DNA from: a bacterium
GTDB lineage: Bacteria; Krumholzibacteriota; Krumholzibacteriia; LZORAL124-64-63
Assembly (NCBI GenBank): GCA_016719645.1
Contig: JADJYS010000033.1
Location: forward strand, 96,646-160,645
Reading direction: 5' to 3'
Length of the DNA: 64,000 bases
The notes under the pieces: model-generated
Databases searched by the model: none
What the model was told of the DNA's origin: nothing
What the model saw: the letters and a program-made list of their open reading frames with translations, nothing else
Shown here: piece after piece, positions 49,411-60,020 of the stretch
Layout of the letters: each line of letters opens with the position of its first letter
How positions within the stretch are numbered: the first letter of the stretch is position 1
Translations under genes and position numbers: made by a program

Positions 49411-51387
49411 ATGATCCGCTCCGTCACCGGGTTGCGCGCGGGCCGCGTCGCGGCCCTGATCGCGGTCCTGATCGTGTCCGCGGCCTGGTTCGCGGCGTGG
49501 CGCGTCCTCGACCGCACGCCGCTGTCCCGCGTCCCGGTCCTCGACGAGGCGCACTACCTGCGCGAGGGGGCCGCGGTCGCCGGCGGGCGCCTGGTCCCCG
49601 AGCGTCCCTCGGTCATGTCCCCCCTGTACCCCTACCTCGTGGCGGCGACCGGCGGCGGTCGCGAGTTGGACGCCCACCGCGTGCGGTCGGGCCCGCCGCC
49701 CTGGGGGCTGCGCGTGGCCCAGTTCGCGATGTGGCTGGGGACCGCCTGGCTGCTGCTGCGCGAGGGGCGGCGCCTGCTGCCGCCGGCGGTCGGCTGGTTG
49801 CCGGCGCTGCTGTGGCTGCTCTACCGGCCGGGGGCGGTGCTGGCCGGATCCGCGCTGCTGGAGGTGCCGCTGACGTTCCTGGCGACGCTCGGCCTGTCGA
49901 CCGCGGTGGCGGCGGACGCGAAAGGCGATACCGGGCGCGCCTCCCGGCGGCGGGCCGTCCTGGCGGGGGTCTGCCTCGGTCTCGCCGGCCTGCTGCGCGG
50001 CACCGCCCTGCTGCTGCTGGTGCCCGCCGTGCTGGCCCTCGGCGGCGCCGGGCGACGCCGCCGGCAGGCGGTGCTGCTCGGCGCGGCGCTGCTGGTGATG
50101 CTGCCCTTCGCCCTGCTCAACACCGTCCGGCTGGGCCGGCCGGCCGGCCCCAGCCTCAACGCCGGCATCAACCTCTACATCGGCAACGCCGGCCAGGCGA
50201 ACGGGATGTTCCAGACCTTCCGCGGCCTCGACGTCGGCGAGGATCCAGCGGGGCGCCGGTTCCTCTCCGAGCGGCTGGGCCTGCCGCTGGCCGACGACGG
50301 GGCCGCCGATCAGGCGTGGGCCGCCGAGGCCTGGCGCGCCGTGCGGGAGCGTCCCTGGCACGCCGTCGGCCTGTGGTGGCGCAAGCTCCGCCTGCACCTG
50401 GTGGCGGCCGAGATCCCGCAGATCTCGCCCCATGCCGCCTGGACGCGGGAGGCGCCGATCCTGGGCCTGTTCTGCGTGCCCTACGGCCTGCTGGCGGCGG
50501 GAGGCCTGGCCGGCGCCGCGCTGGCGCTGCGCCGCGAACCGCGGCTGCGGCCGTGGGCCTGGGGCCTGCTGCTGATCGTCGCCGTGCAGAGCCTGTTCTT
50601 CGTGGTCTCGCGCTACCGGCTGGTGCTCGTGCCCGGCCTGGCGCTGCTGACCGGCGCCGCCGTCGCGGCGCTGCTGCGGGTGCGGGGCCGGGCCCTGGCC
50701 GTGGCGGTCGCGTTGTCCCTCACCGCCGCGCTGGCGGTGCAGCCCTGGGGCCTGGACGGCCAGCTCGCGCGCCTGGCGGCCGCCGGCGACCTCAACGAGG
50801 CGGTCCGCTGGTCGCGTCTCGCCGACGCGCGGGAGGCCGCCGCCGCCGTGGCCGGGGAGACCGGGCCGGAACGGCGCCGCGCCGAGGCGCTCTTCCGCGC
50901 CGCGACCGCGCGCGACCCCGCTCACCCCGAGGCCTGGCGCGGTCTGGCGAACTCGCTGCTGCAGTCCGGGCGCGACGCGGAGGCGCTGGCCTGCCTGCGC
51001 GAGGGAGCTGCGCGCGCCGCACCGGCCGGGGACGTCCGCCGCGATTTCGTCGCCCTGGCCCTGCGCCTGGACGATGCGGCGGGTGCGCTCCCCGTCCTGC
51101 TGCATCTGCTGCGCGAGGCGCCCCGGGATCCGGACCTGCTGCACCAGTCCGTCATCGCCCTGTCGCGGACCGGCCGCGCCGCCGAAGCCGAAGAGCACGC
51201 GCGGCGGCTGGCCGCGATCGCCCCCGAAGACCCGCGGGGCTGGCAGGATCTGGGCGTGGTCCTGGCCCGCGCCCGCCGCTTCCCGGAGGCGCGCGCGGCC
51301 TTCGCCGAGGGCCTGCGTCGCCGGCCCGACCACGCCGGGCTGCGGGAGCAGCAGGCGCGCCTCGACTCGCTGACCGCGTTGCGCTGA
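49411..51387 (+). CDS. Membrane glycosyltransferase (GT39/PMT-like) with TPR tail
   Basis: A 658-residue protein. The front half is polytopic: LDEAHYLREGAAVAGGRL with an acidic LDE in the first loop, as in PMT/ArnT-like dolichyl- or undecaprenyl-phosphate sugar transferases, then 8-10 helices up to about residue 450. The end is a TPR-like helical region (AEALFRAATARDPAHPEAWRGL, LLQSGRDAEALACLREGA, WQDLGVVLARARRFPEARAAF). It probably transfers a sugar to periplasmic proteins or lipids; the acceptor is unknown. ATG 49411 follows GGGGAGGGC, 14 bp after the YchF-like gene. Confidence 0.75.
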   Translation: MIRSVTGLRAGRVAALIAVLIVSAAWFAAWRVLDRTPLSRVPVLDEAHYLREGAAVAGGRLVPERPSVMSPLYPYLVAATGGGRELDAHRVRSGPPPWGLRVAQFAMWLGTAWLLLREGRRLLPPAVGWLPALLWLLYRPGAVLAGSALLEVPLTFLATLGLSTAVAADAKGDTGRASRRRAVLAGVCLGLAGLLRGTALLLLVPAVLALGGAGRRRRQAVLLGAALLVMLPFALLNTVRLGRPAGPSLNAGINLYIGNAGQANGMFQTFRGLDVGEDPAGRRFLSERLGLPLADDGAADQAWAAEAWRAVRERPWHAVGLWWRKLRLHLVAAEIPQISPHAAWTREAPILGLFCVPYGLLAAGGLAGAALALRREPRLRPWAWGLLLIVAVQSLFFVVSRYRLVLVPGLALLTGAAVAALLRVRGRALAVAVALSLTAALAVQPWGLDGQLARLAAAGDLNEAVRWSRLADAREAAAAVAGETGPERRRAEALFRAATARDPAHPEAWRGLANSLLQSGRDAEALACLREGAARAAPAGDVRRDFVALALRLDDAAGALPVLLHLLREAPRDPDLLHQSVIALSRTGRAAEAEEHARRLAAIAPEDPRGWQDLGVVLARARRFPEARAAFAEGLRRRPDHAGLREQQARLDSLTALR

Positions 51388-51488
51388 TCCGACCGCAGGA
51401 TCGGCGGCGCCCGCGCGTTCGGGGGCTAGAACCTGCAGGACACGGGAACGGATTCGCAACAAGACCACCCACGCCGGAGGATTCCGAC

Positions 51489-52052
51489 ATGAAGACACGC
51501 CTCCCGATCATCGCCGCCCTGATCCTGGTCATGGCCGCCGCCGCCTGGGCGCAGCCCGGCCGGGCGCCCCGCGGCCCCGGCAACCAGGACGGTCCCGACC
51601 GCATGCTCGCGCGGCTGGACCTCACCGAGACCCAGACCGCCGCCATCGCGAAGATCCGCGACGAGGCGCGCGAGCGCGGGCGCGAGACCCGCAAGGAGAT
51701 CCTGCGCCTGCGCCACGAGCTGCAGGGGATCATGATGCAGGACACGCCCGACGCGGCGGCCGCCGAGCGGCTCGTCGAGAAGATGGGCGCCCTGCGCACC
51801 GAGCAGCAGGTGCGGCGGCTGCAGACCCGCCTGGCGATCCGCGCGCAGCTGACGCCCGAGCAGCGCGACCGGATGCCGCTGCCCGGCGACGGCCCCCGCG
51901 GCCGCGGCGGCCGAGGCCCGCGCGAGGGGTGCCGCGGTCCTGGCGGCGGGTGCGGGATGCGTGACGGCGACGACTGCCGCCGGGGCGGCGACCGGGCTCC
52001 GCGGGCCTGCGACGGCGACGGCCCCCATGGTCCCCGCGGAGGAAACGACTGA
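51489..52052 (+). CDS. Spy/CpxP-like periplasmic protein
   Basis: A 187-residue protein with a signal peptide (residues 5-21, ending AWA-QP). The mature part has LDLTETQTAAIAKIRDEA, a long coiled-coil helix rich in E and R, and a second LTPEQRDRM. This is the LTXXQ pattern of Spy/CpxP chaperones and periplasmic metal-binding proteins. The end is Gly/Arg/Cys-rich with several cysteines, unusual for Spy. ATG 51489 follows CCGGAGGATT. It begins the ECF sigma gene cluster and may be one of its targets. Confidence 0.75.
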   Translation: MKTRLPIIAALILVMAAAAWAQPGRAPRGPGNQDGPDRMLARLDLTETQTAAIAKIRDEARERGRETRKEILRLRHELQGIMMQDTPDAAAAERLVEKMGALRTEQQVRRLQTRLAIRAQLTPEQRDRMPLPGDGPRGRGGRGPREGCRGPGGGCGMRDGDDCRRGGDRAPRACDGDGPHGPRGGND

Positions 52053-52080
52053 CCGGACGTGAAGCGGAGAGTGGCGACTC

Positions 52081-52629
52081 GTGAACGACGACCAGCTCAT
52101 GACGCGCATCGCCGCGGGCGAGGAGGCGGCCTTCCGCCTCCTCGTCGAGCGCTGGGAGCGCCAGGTCCACGCCTTCCACTGGCGCATGACCGGGTCGCGC
52201 GAGGAGGCCGAGGACCTGACGCAGGACACCTTCCTGAAGGTCCACGCCCACGCCGGCGGCTACCGGCCCGAAGGCCGCTTCCAGAGCTGGCTGTTCCGCA
52301 TCGCCGGCAACCTGGCGCGCAGCTGGGCGCGGCGCCGCAAGATCATCGGCTGGGTCCGCTTCGACCCCGACGTCCACGACCGTGCCGGGCGCGGGCCCGC
52401 CCCCGACGCGGTCGTCGCGGGCGACGAGCTGCGCCGGCGCCTCCAGCGGGCGCTGGCCTGCCTCCCGCCGCGGCAGCGCGAGGCGCTGGTGCTGCGGCGC
52501 TACCACGACCTGAGCCAGCGCGACATCGCCGCGGCGATGGGCACCAGCGAGGGCGCGGTCGAATCCCTGCTGGTCAGGGCGCTGGACACGTTGAGACGGG
52601 AACTCGCACCCGAACCGGGAGCACGGTGA
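52081..52629 (+). CDS. ECF RNA polymerase sigma factor
   Basis: A 182-residue ECF sigma factor. Sigma2: LLVERWERQVHAFHWRMTGS, AEDLTQDTFLKVHAHAGGY and FQSWLFRIAGNLARSWARRR. Sigma4: RALACLPPRQREALVLRRYH, LSQRDIAAAMGTSEGAVESLL. It directs polymerase to its own regulon, probably envelope stress genes. The start is GTG 52081. Its stop TGA overlaps the ATG of the anti-sigma gene by one base (TGATG), so the two are coupled. Confidence 0.94.
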   Translation: MNDDQLMTRIAAGEEAAFRLLVERWERQVHAFHWRMTGSREEAEDLTQDTFLKVHAHAGGYRPEGRFQSWLFRIAGNLARSWARRRKIIGWVRFDPDVHDRAGRGPAPDAVVAGDELRRRLQRALACLPPRQREALVLRRYHDLSQRDIAAAMGTSEGAVESLLVRALDTLRRELAPEPGAR

Positions 52630-53078
52630 TGAACCACATCGACGCGCGGCTGGCCGACTGGCTGAGCGGGAACCTCGATCCGGCGGCCCGCGAGGCGGTG
52701 GCGGCGCACTGCGCCGCCTGCGAGCCTTGCCGCCGGCGGCTCGAGCAGGGCGAAGCCGTCTGGCAGGCGCTGGGCGAACTGCCGGCCCCCGCGCCGGAAC
52801 GCCCGGCCTGGGAGGGGATCGCGGCGGCCCTGCATCCGGAGCGGGCGAAGGCCGGTGCGCCGGCCTGGCGCCGCTGGTCCTTCCCCGCGGCCGCCGCCGC
52901 GGCCCTGGTCTGCGGCGTCGTGCTGGGCGACCGGCTCGCCGGGGAACCCACCGGCGTGGCGCGGATCCTGACCGACGACATCATCGCGGGCACGCTGCTG
53001 TCCGAGGACGCCGCCGCGGACCTCGACGGCCTGATCGCCACGGCCTGGAACGATCCCGCCCAAGGGGGAACACGATGA
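52629..53078 (+). CDS. Zinc-type anti-sigma factor
   Basis: A 149-residue membrane protein. An HxxxCxxC zinc motif (H27, C31, C34) lies in a short N-terminal anti-sigma domain, with C28 next to it. A membrane helix follows (FPAAAAAALVCGVVLGD) and a short periplasmic part. In ZAS proteins the zinc or redox state controls release of the sigma. It overlaps the sigma gene and is followed by the Spy-like gene whose ATG overlaps its stop (ATGA). Confidence 0.85.
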   Translation: MNHIDARLADWLSGNLDPAAREAVAAHCAACEPCRRRLEQGEAVWQALGELPAPAPERPAWEGIAAALHPERAKAGAPAWRRWSFPAAAAAALVCGVVLGDRLAGEPTGVARILTDDIIAGTLLSEDAAADLDGLIATAWNDPAQGGTR

Positions 53079-53557
53079 AGCGCCTGATGCTCTTGTTGCT
53101 GCTGGTGTCCCTGGGCCTGAACGTGGGCCTGGGCCTCTCGCTGCGCCGGGTGCGCGACGACGCCGCGCAGGCGGTCGCGGCCTGCCGTTTCCGCGACGAG
53201 CCCCGCCCCGGGGGGGGGATGCGCGGGGAGGGCCGCGGCCTGCACGACGAACGCCGTTTCGACCCCGAGCGCCACGGCCGGCTGCTGAAGCTGCGCGAGC
53301 GCATGCGGCCCCGCGTCGACGGCTTGCGGGACGAGGTCGAGGCCGCCCGGACGGCCCTGCGCGAGGCCTTGAGGAGTCCCGACCTGGACCGCGCCGCGAT
53401 CCTGCCGCTGGTGCGGGCCATGACGGCCGCCCAGGCCCGCCTGGACTCGACGGTCGCCGAGGCGCTCGTCGAGGATCTCGGCAGCATGACGGTCGAGGAG
53501 CGCCGCGAGTTCCTGCAGTTGCTGCCGTGGGAACGCGATCCCCGCCCCCCCCGCTGA
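53075..53557 (+). CDS. Periplasmic metal-sensor-like protein (Spy/CnrX type)
   Basis: A 160-residue protein with an N-terminal membrane anchor (residues 4-22). The rest is a long helical hairpin (LLKLRERMRPRVDGLRDEVE, RTALREALRSPDL, LDSTVAEALVEDLGSMTVEE), the fold of the heavy-metal-resistance periplasmic sensors (CnrX/Spy). A Gly/Arg-rich linker with His residues sits near 45-65. It probably senses metal or unfolded protein and acts with the anti-sigma factor. Overlaps the previous gene by four bases. Confidence 0.78.
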   Translation: MKRLMLLLLLVSLGLNVGLGLSLRRVRDDAAQAVAACRFRDEPRPGGGMRGEGRGLHDERRFDPERHGRLLKLRERMRPRVDGLRDEVEAARTALREALRSPDLDRAAILPLVRAMTAAQARLDSTVAEALVEDLGSMTVEERREFLQLLPWERDPRPPR

Positions 53558-53580
53558 CGCGCCGGTCCCGCCGTCTCCGC

Positions 53581-53609
53581 TTGACAGGGACCCGGCGGCG
53601 GCATTTAAT
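53581..53609 (+). promoter_or_regulatory. Strong promoter of the TPR lipoprotein gene
   Basis: TTGACA (53581-53586), 17-bp spacer, TTTAAT (53604-53609): nearly a consensus sigma70 promoter. The leader is about 145 nt, with a hairpin-capable GGCAGC/GCTGCC pair. Confidence 0.7.
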
Positions 53610-53754
53610 TCTTGTTGCTCATGGCTTTCCGCGGCGCCCTGTCTCCATGTGGCCCGTACCCGTGTCCGGCCGGACCCGGCGCCGAGTCCCCACCCCGGCA
53701 GCTTCCGATCCTAGAACTGGCCGGCTGCCGCGTGTTTCCTCAGGGGGAATCCGA

Positions 53755-54948
53755 ATGACGTCGAAGCGCATCCTCGTGACCGCCGGCCTGACGCTGTTGT
53801 TCGCTCTGCCGGGCTGCCGATCCGCGCACGTGACCAGCGCCATCCTCTACATCGACCAGCAGATGTACCAGAGGGCGATCGACGTGCTCCACGAGGGTCT
53901 GGAGTACAGCCCGGACGAGGCCGACGCCTTCTTCTACCTCGGCGAGGCCCACTCCGCCCAGGCGGCGGAGAACGTGCGCGACAACGATTTCCTCGCGGCC
54001 AAGAGCAACTACACCATCGCCTACGACTACTACCAGAAGGCGAAGGCCATCGACCCGACCCTGGCCGAGCGGGTCCAGGAATCCCTGATGTACAGCTACG
54101 TGCAGCGCAACAACGACGCCAAGAACGAGTACCAGGGCCAGTACTACGAGGCCGCCGAGGGCCAGTTCCGCCTGGCCTACGCGTGCCTGCCGGACTCCAT
54201 CGCGCCGATCAAGAACCTGGCCCGCATGAAGATCCAGCTGGCCACCGATTCCGGGGAGAACCAGGAACTCTACACCGAGGCCCTGGAGCTGCTCGACCAG
54301 GTGCTCGCCGGGAACCCCGGCGCCTACGAGCTGCTCTCCGACAAGGCCAACGTGCTGGGCCGCCTCGGCCGCAAGGACGAGGCCGCCGCGATCTACGACC
54401 AGCTGCTGGCCGAGCACCCGAACGACGCCCCGCTGCTGATCGACATCGCGAACCTGTCGAAGGACCAGCAGCAGTTCGAGCGCGCCGCCGACCTGCTGGT
54501 CCGCGTCGTGGGCATCTACGAGTCCGACGACGACGTCGGCAACGACGAGAGCGTCTACTTCCTCTGCCTCCAGGCCGCCGGCTTCTACAGCAACACCGGG
54601 GTGCAACGCTACGACACGGCGCTGGACCTCTACGAGAAGGCCCTGCGCCTGGAATCCGTGCCCGAGGAAGCGACCCTGCTGTCGAAGCTGCTGCTCCACT
54701 ACAAGTACGGCGACGACCTCGACAAGTCGGCCGTCGCCGAGACCGACCCGGCGCGCCAGGCCGAGCTGCAGCGGCGGGCCCGCGAGCAGTTCGAGAAGGG
54801 CGTCAACACCGGCAACGCCCTGGTCGGGCAGTACTTCGAGAGCGTCAACGGCTTCTTCTACCTGGGCCTCTGCCACGGGAAGCTGGGCAACGAGGCCCTG
54901 ATGGACGAAAACATGGCAACCTACCGGAAGCTGTCGGGCGAAAACTGA
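53755..54948 (+). CDS. TPR lipoprotein
   Basis: A 397-residue lipid-anchored protein (lipobox FALPGC, cysteine about residue 21) with TPR repeats of classical spacing (QRAIDVLHEGLEYSPDEADAFFYLGEA, AYDYYQKAKAIDPTLAERVQ in parts, AAAIYDQLLAEHPNDAPLLI, ALDLYEKALRL). It is less GC-biased in codon choice and rich in Tyr. The role is a scaffold; the partner is unknown. It has a near-consensus promoter, so it is probably abundant. The ATG at 53755 is preceded by AGGGGGAA. Confidence 0.82.
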   Translation: MTSKRILVTAGLTLLFALPGCRSAHVTSAILYIDQQMYQRAIDVLHEGLEYSPDEADAFFYLGEAHSAQAAENVRDNDFLAAKSNYTIAYDYYQKAKAIDPTLAERVQESLMYSYVQRNNDAKNEYQGQYYEAAEGQFRLAYACLPDSIAPIKNLARMKIQLATDSGENQELYTEALELLDQVLAGNPGAYELLSDKANVLGRLGRKDEAAAIYDQLLAEHPNDAPLLIDIANLSKDQQQFERAADLLVRVVGIYESDDDVGNDESVYFLCLQAAGFYSNTGVQRYDTALDLYEKALRLESVPEEATLLSKLLLHYKYGDDLDKSAVAETDPARQAELQRRAREQFEKGVNTGNALVGQYFESVNGFFYLGLCHGKLGNEALMDENMATYRKLSGEN

Positions 54949-54959
54949 CCCCGACTCGC

Positions 54960-54984
54960 GGCCGGGGCCGTCGGGGCCCCGGCC
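54960..54984 (+). terminator. Terminator-like hairpin after the TPR lipoprotein gene
   Basis: GGCCGGGGCC / GGCCCCGGCC, a 10-bp perfect stem with a 5-nt loop, 12 bp past the stop. No U-tract; it may be Rho-dependent. Confidence 0.4.
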
Positions 54985-55013
54985 TGGACAAGGCACGGCG
55001 CTTGCAGTATCGT
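54985..55013 (+). promoter_or_regulatory. rho promoter
   Basis: TGGACA (54985-54990), 17-bp spacer, TATCGT (55008-55013), then a leader of about 150 nt to the rho start. Rho leaders are often autoregulated. Confidence 0.4.
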
Positions 55014-55166
55014 GGTGGCCGCTCCGGAACCCGCACGCGATCTCCTGACCCGGCAACAACCCGACCGATACGCCGCGTGAGCGTCTGCGCGGCCTTGCCG
55101 ATAGAACCTCCACGGGGCAGCCAACCCACCGACCCAGGCCCGGCCGGCCACGGCCACGGGAGCGAA

Positions 55167-56414
<1,248 letters not shown>

Positions 56415-56496
56415 CCCGATTTTCCGGAACGGGTTGCGGGACCGGCCGGGCTCCGGCCGCCGCCCCGCCGCCCGGGGCGGATGCCGGACAAAAAAT

Positions 56497-56525
56497 TTGC
56501 CCTTTCGGGGTCCCGGGGTTAACTA
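56497..56525 (+). promoter_or_regulatory. rpmE promoter
   Basis: TTGCCC (56497-56502), 17-bp spacer, TAACTA (56520-56525), about 45 bp before rpmE. Confidence 0.45.
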
Positions 56526-56570
56526 TGGGGCTTCCAGCGGCCGAATTCAACGGATGCGAAGGTGAGAGCG

Positions 56571-56789
56571 ATGAAGAAGGACATCCATCCCAAGTACGTC
56601 GAGTGCGAGGTCAGCTGCCTCTGCGGCAACGTGGTCCACACCCGCTCGACGCTGCCGAAGATCAACGTGGAGATCTGCTCCAACTGCCACCCGTACTTCA
56701 CCGGCCAGCAGAAGATCGTCGACACCGCCGGACGCATCGAGCGCTTCAAGAAGCGGTACCAGGGCGTCTACGGCGACAAGCAGAACTAG
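56571..56789 (+). CDS. rpmE: 50S ribosomal protein L31, zinc-binding type
   Basis: A 72-residue L31. It starts MKKDIHPKYVECEV and has the zinc cysteines CLCG and CSNC typical of the C-plus form, then HPYFTGQQKIVDTAGRIERF. The C-plus form stores zinc and is replaced by a zinc-free copy during zinc limitation in organisms that have one. ATG 56571 follows AAGGTGAGAG. A clear terminator follows. Confidence 0.97.
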   Translation: MKKDIHPKYVECEVSCLCGNVVHTRSTLPKINVEICSNCHPYFTGQQKIVDTAGRIERFKKRYQGVYGDKQN

Positions 56790-56866
56790 CGGCGCGCCGC
56801 GGCACCAGCCGCCGCGCCGGACGCCCGGAGAGACGGGACCCGGGCCGACCGCCCGGGGGGATTCCG

Positions 56867-56898
56867 CGAGGGTGCTGGCGAACTGGCCGGCACCCTCG
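56867..56898 (+). terminator. rpmE terminator
   Basis: CGAGGGTGC / GCACCCTCG, a 9-bp perfect stem (56867-56875 with 56890-56898), followed by TTCTTTG. Confidence 0.65.
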
Positions 56899-56981
56899 TT
56901 CTTTGTGGGAGCCCCCGACCGGGGGCGCGCCCCCGCCGGCGGGCGGGGCGCTCACCAGCAGCCATGCGAGGACGGGACCCG

Positions 56982-57965
56982 ATGAACGGACAACCGGCGG
57001 CCGGGGGCGGGGCGCCCCGCGCCTGCGATCCCCGTGAACTGGACCTGGCGGTGGGCGGCCAGGCCGTGATCGAAGGCGTGATGATGCGCTCCCCGACGGC
57101 CATCGCCACGGCCGTGCGCACGCCCGACGGCCGGATCGTCGTGCGCAAGCAGCCCTTCCGCAGCGTGTTCCGCCGCTGGCGCTTCCTGAACGTGCCGGTG
57201 CTGCGCGGCGGCATCCACCTGATCGAGTCGATGGGGCTGGGCATCGGCGCGCTGATGTTCTCGGCCGACCAGGCCATGACCGAGGAGCGCGTCGAGACGA
57301 AGAAGGGCTTCAAGGACACGGCCATGATGTGGGGCACGATCGTCGTGGCCTTCATCCTGAGCCTGGGCCTGTTCTTCTACCTGCCGCTGGTGCTGACCGA
57401 CCTGACCGGCGTGCGCCACGGCTTCGGCTTCAACCTGATCGACGGCGTGATCCGCATCGTGATGTTCGTGGCCTACCTGATGCTGATCTCCCGCATGAAG
57501 GACATGGCGCGGGTCTTCGAGTACCACGGCGCCGAGCACATGTCGATCCACGCCTTCGAGGCGAAGCGCGACCTCACGGTCGACCAGACGCGCCCCTTCA
57601 CGACGCTGCACCCGCGCTGCGGCACGAGCTTCCTGTTCTTCGTGATGCTGATCTCGGTGGTCGTGTTCAGCTTCCTGGGCCGCCCCGACGACGTGGGCCA
57701 GCGCCTGCTGCGCCTGGCCTTCGTGCCGGTCATCGGCGGCCTGGCCTACGAGGCGATCAAGCTCTCGGGGCGCTTCCGCAACGCCTGGTTCGTGCGGCCG
57801 CTGATCTGGCCCGGCCTGATGCTGCAGAAGATCACCACCAGCCGCCCCGACGACTCCCAGCTCGAGGTGGGCCTGGCCGCCCTGCGGGCGGTGCTCGAAC
57901 CCGAGCCCGAGGGGTTCCGGACGCGGACCTACGACGTGCCGGCCGGCGCCCCGGCGGAGGCGTGA
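56982..57965 (+). CDS. DUF1385 membrane protein
   Basis: A 327-residue polytopic protein of the DUF1385 (YqhQ) family: GGQAVIEGVMMRSPTAIATAV, FLNVPVLRGGIHLIESMGLG, EYHGAEHMSIHAFEA, LHPRCGTSFLFFVMLISVVV. Function unknown; it is nearly always beside prfA in Firmicutes and candidate phyla, suggesting a role in translation or envelope assembly. The ATG at 56982 has GGGA upstream; ATG 56964 is an alternative start. The next gene, prfA, starts two bases after its stop. Confidence 0.9.
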   Translation: MNGQPAAGGGAPRACDPRELDLAVGGQAVIEGVMMRSPTAIATAVRTPDGRIVVRKQPFRSVFRRWRFLNVPVLRGGIHLIESMGLGIGALMFSADQAMTEERVETKKGFKDTAMMWGTIVVAFILSLGLFFYLPLVLTDLTGVRHGFGFNLIDGVIRIVMFVAYLMLISRMKDMARVFEYHGAEHMSIHAFEAKRDLTVDQTRPFTTLHPRCGTSFLFFVMLISVVVFSFLGRPDDVGQRLLRLAFVPVIGGLAYEAIKLSGRFRNAWFVRPLIWPGLMLQKITTSRPDDSQLEVGLAALRAVLEPEPEGFRTRTYDVPAGAPAEA

Positions 57966-57966
57966 C

Positions 57967-59046
<1,080 letters not shown>

Positions 59047-59092
59047 CCGCGGCCCGCGCGGCGGCCGGCGCCCCCCGAACCCGGAGACACCC

Positions 59093-59971
59093 GTGGCCGA
59101 GGCCCTCAAGAGCGTGCGCGAGCTCATCCAGGCGACCGCCGCCTTCTTCGAGAAGCGGGGCGTCGACTCGGCGCGCCTGAACGCCGAGCGCCTGCTGGGC
59201 CACGTGCTGGGCCTCGCCCGCATCGACCTCTACCTCAACCACGACCGCCCCCTGGCCCCCGAGGAGATCGACCGCTACCGCGAACTGGTGCGGCAACGTG
59301 CCGCCGGCGTGCCGCTGCAGACGCTGCTGGGGGAGACCGAGTTCTACGGCCGCGTCTTCCAGGTGGAGCGGGGCGTCTTCATCCCGCGGCCGGAGACCGA
59401 GCGGCTGGTCGAGGCCGCCGTGCGGCTGCTGACCGGCGGCACGAGCAGCTGGCTGGCGCCGCTGGCGCTGGAGATCGGCTGCGGCACCGGCGCGGTGGCG
59501 TGCTCGCTGGCGGCGGAGATCCCGCGGCTGCGCGTCCACGCCTCGGAGATCGACCCGCTGGCGGCGGCCCTGGCCCGCGCCAACGCGCGCCGGCTGGGCG
59601 TGGCCGCGCGGGTCGAGGTGCACGAGGGCTCCTGGTGCGAGCCTTTCCCCCCCACGCTGCGCGGGCACGCCCACCTGCTGGTCAGCAACCCGCCCTACGT
59701 GCGCCGCGGCGACCTCGCGGGGCTGCCGCGCGAGGTCGCCGAACACGACCCGGTCGCGGCGCTGGACGGCGGTCCCGACGGGCTGGACGCCTACCGCGCG
59801 ATCGCGCGGGAGGCGCCGGCGTGGCTGATGCCGGGCGGGTGGATCGCGCTTGAAATCGGCGAGGATCAGGCGTTGGATGTGACCGGGTTGCTGAAGGACG
59901 CCGGGTTCTCGTCCCTGGCCGTGAAGCAGGATTACTGCGACCGCGACCGGGTCGTGACCGGCCGGCTGTAG
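59093..59971 (+). CDS. prmC: Peptide chain release factor N5-glutamine methyltransferase
   Basis: A 292-residue PrmC/HemK. The N-terminal helical domain reads LNAERLLGHVLGLARIDLYL, then QTLLGETEFYGRVFQVERGVFIPRPETE in parts. The methyltransferase domain has LALEIGCGTGAVACSLA and the NPPY catalytic motif (LLVSNPPYVRRGDL). It methylates the GGQ glutamine of release factors. The GTG at 59093 is followed by AEALKSVREL. It is 47 bp after prfA, consistent with one operon. Confidence 0.96.
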   Translation: MAEALKSVRELIQATAAFFEKRGVDSARLNAERLLGHVLGLARIDLYLNHDRPLAPEEIDRYRELVRQRAAGVPLQTLLGETEFYGRVFQVERGVFIPRPETERLVEAAVRLLTGGTSSWLAPLALEIGCGTGAVACSLAAEIPRLRVHASEIDPLAAALARANARRLGVAARVEVHEGSWCEPFPPTLRGHAHLLVSNPPYVRRGDLAGLPREVAEHDPVAALDGGPDGLDAYRAIAREAPAWLMPGGWIALEIGEDQALDVTGLLKDAGFSSLAVKQDYCDRDRVVTGRL

Positions 59972-60020
59972 CGGCGGTGGAACCAGCCGCGGGCGCGGCC
60001 CGCGGCGCGAGGAGCGCGAC

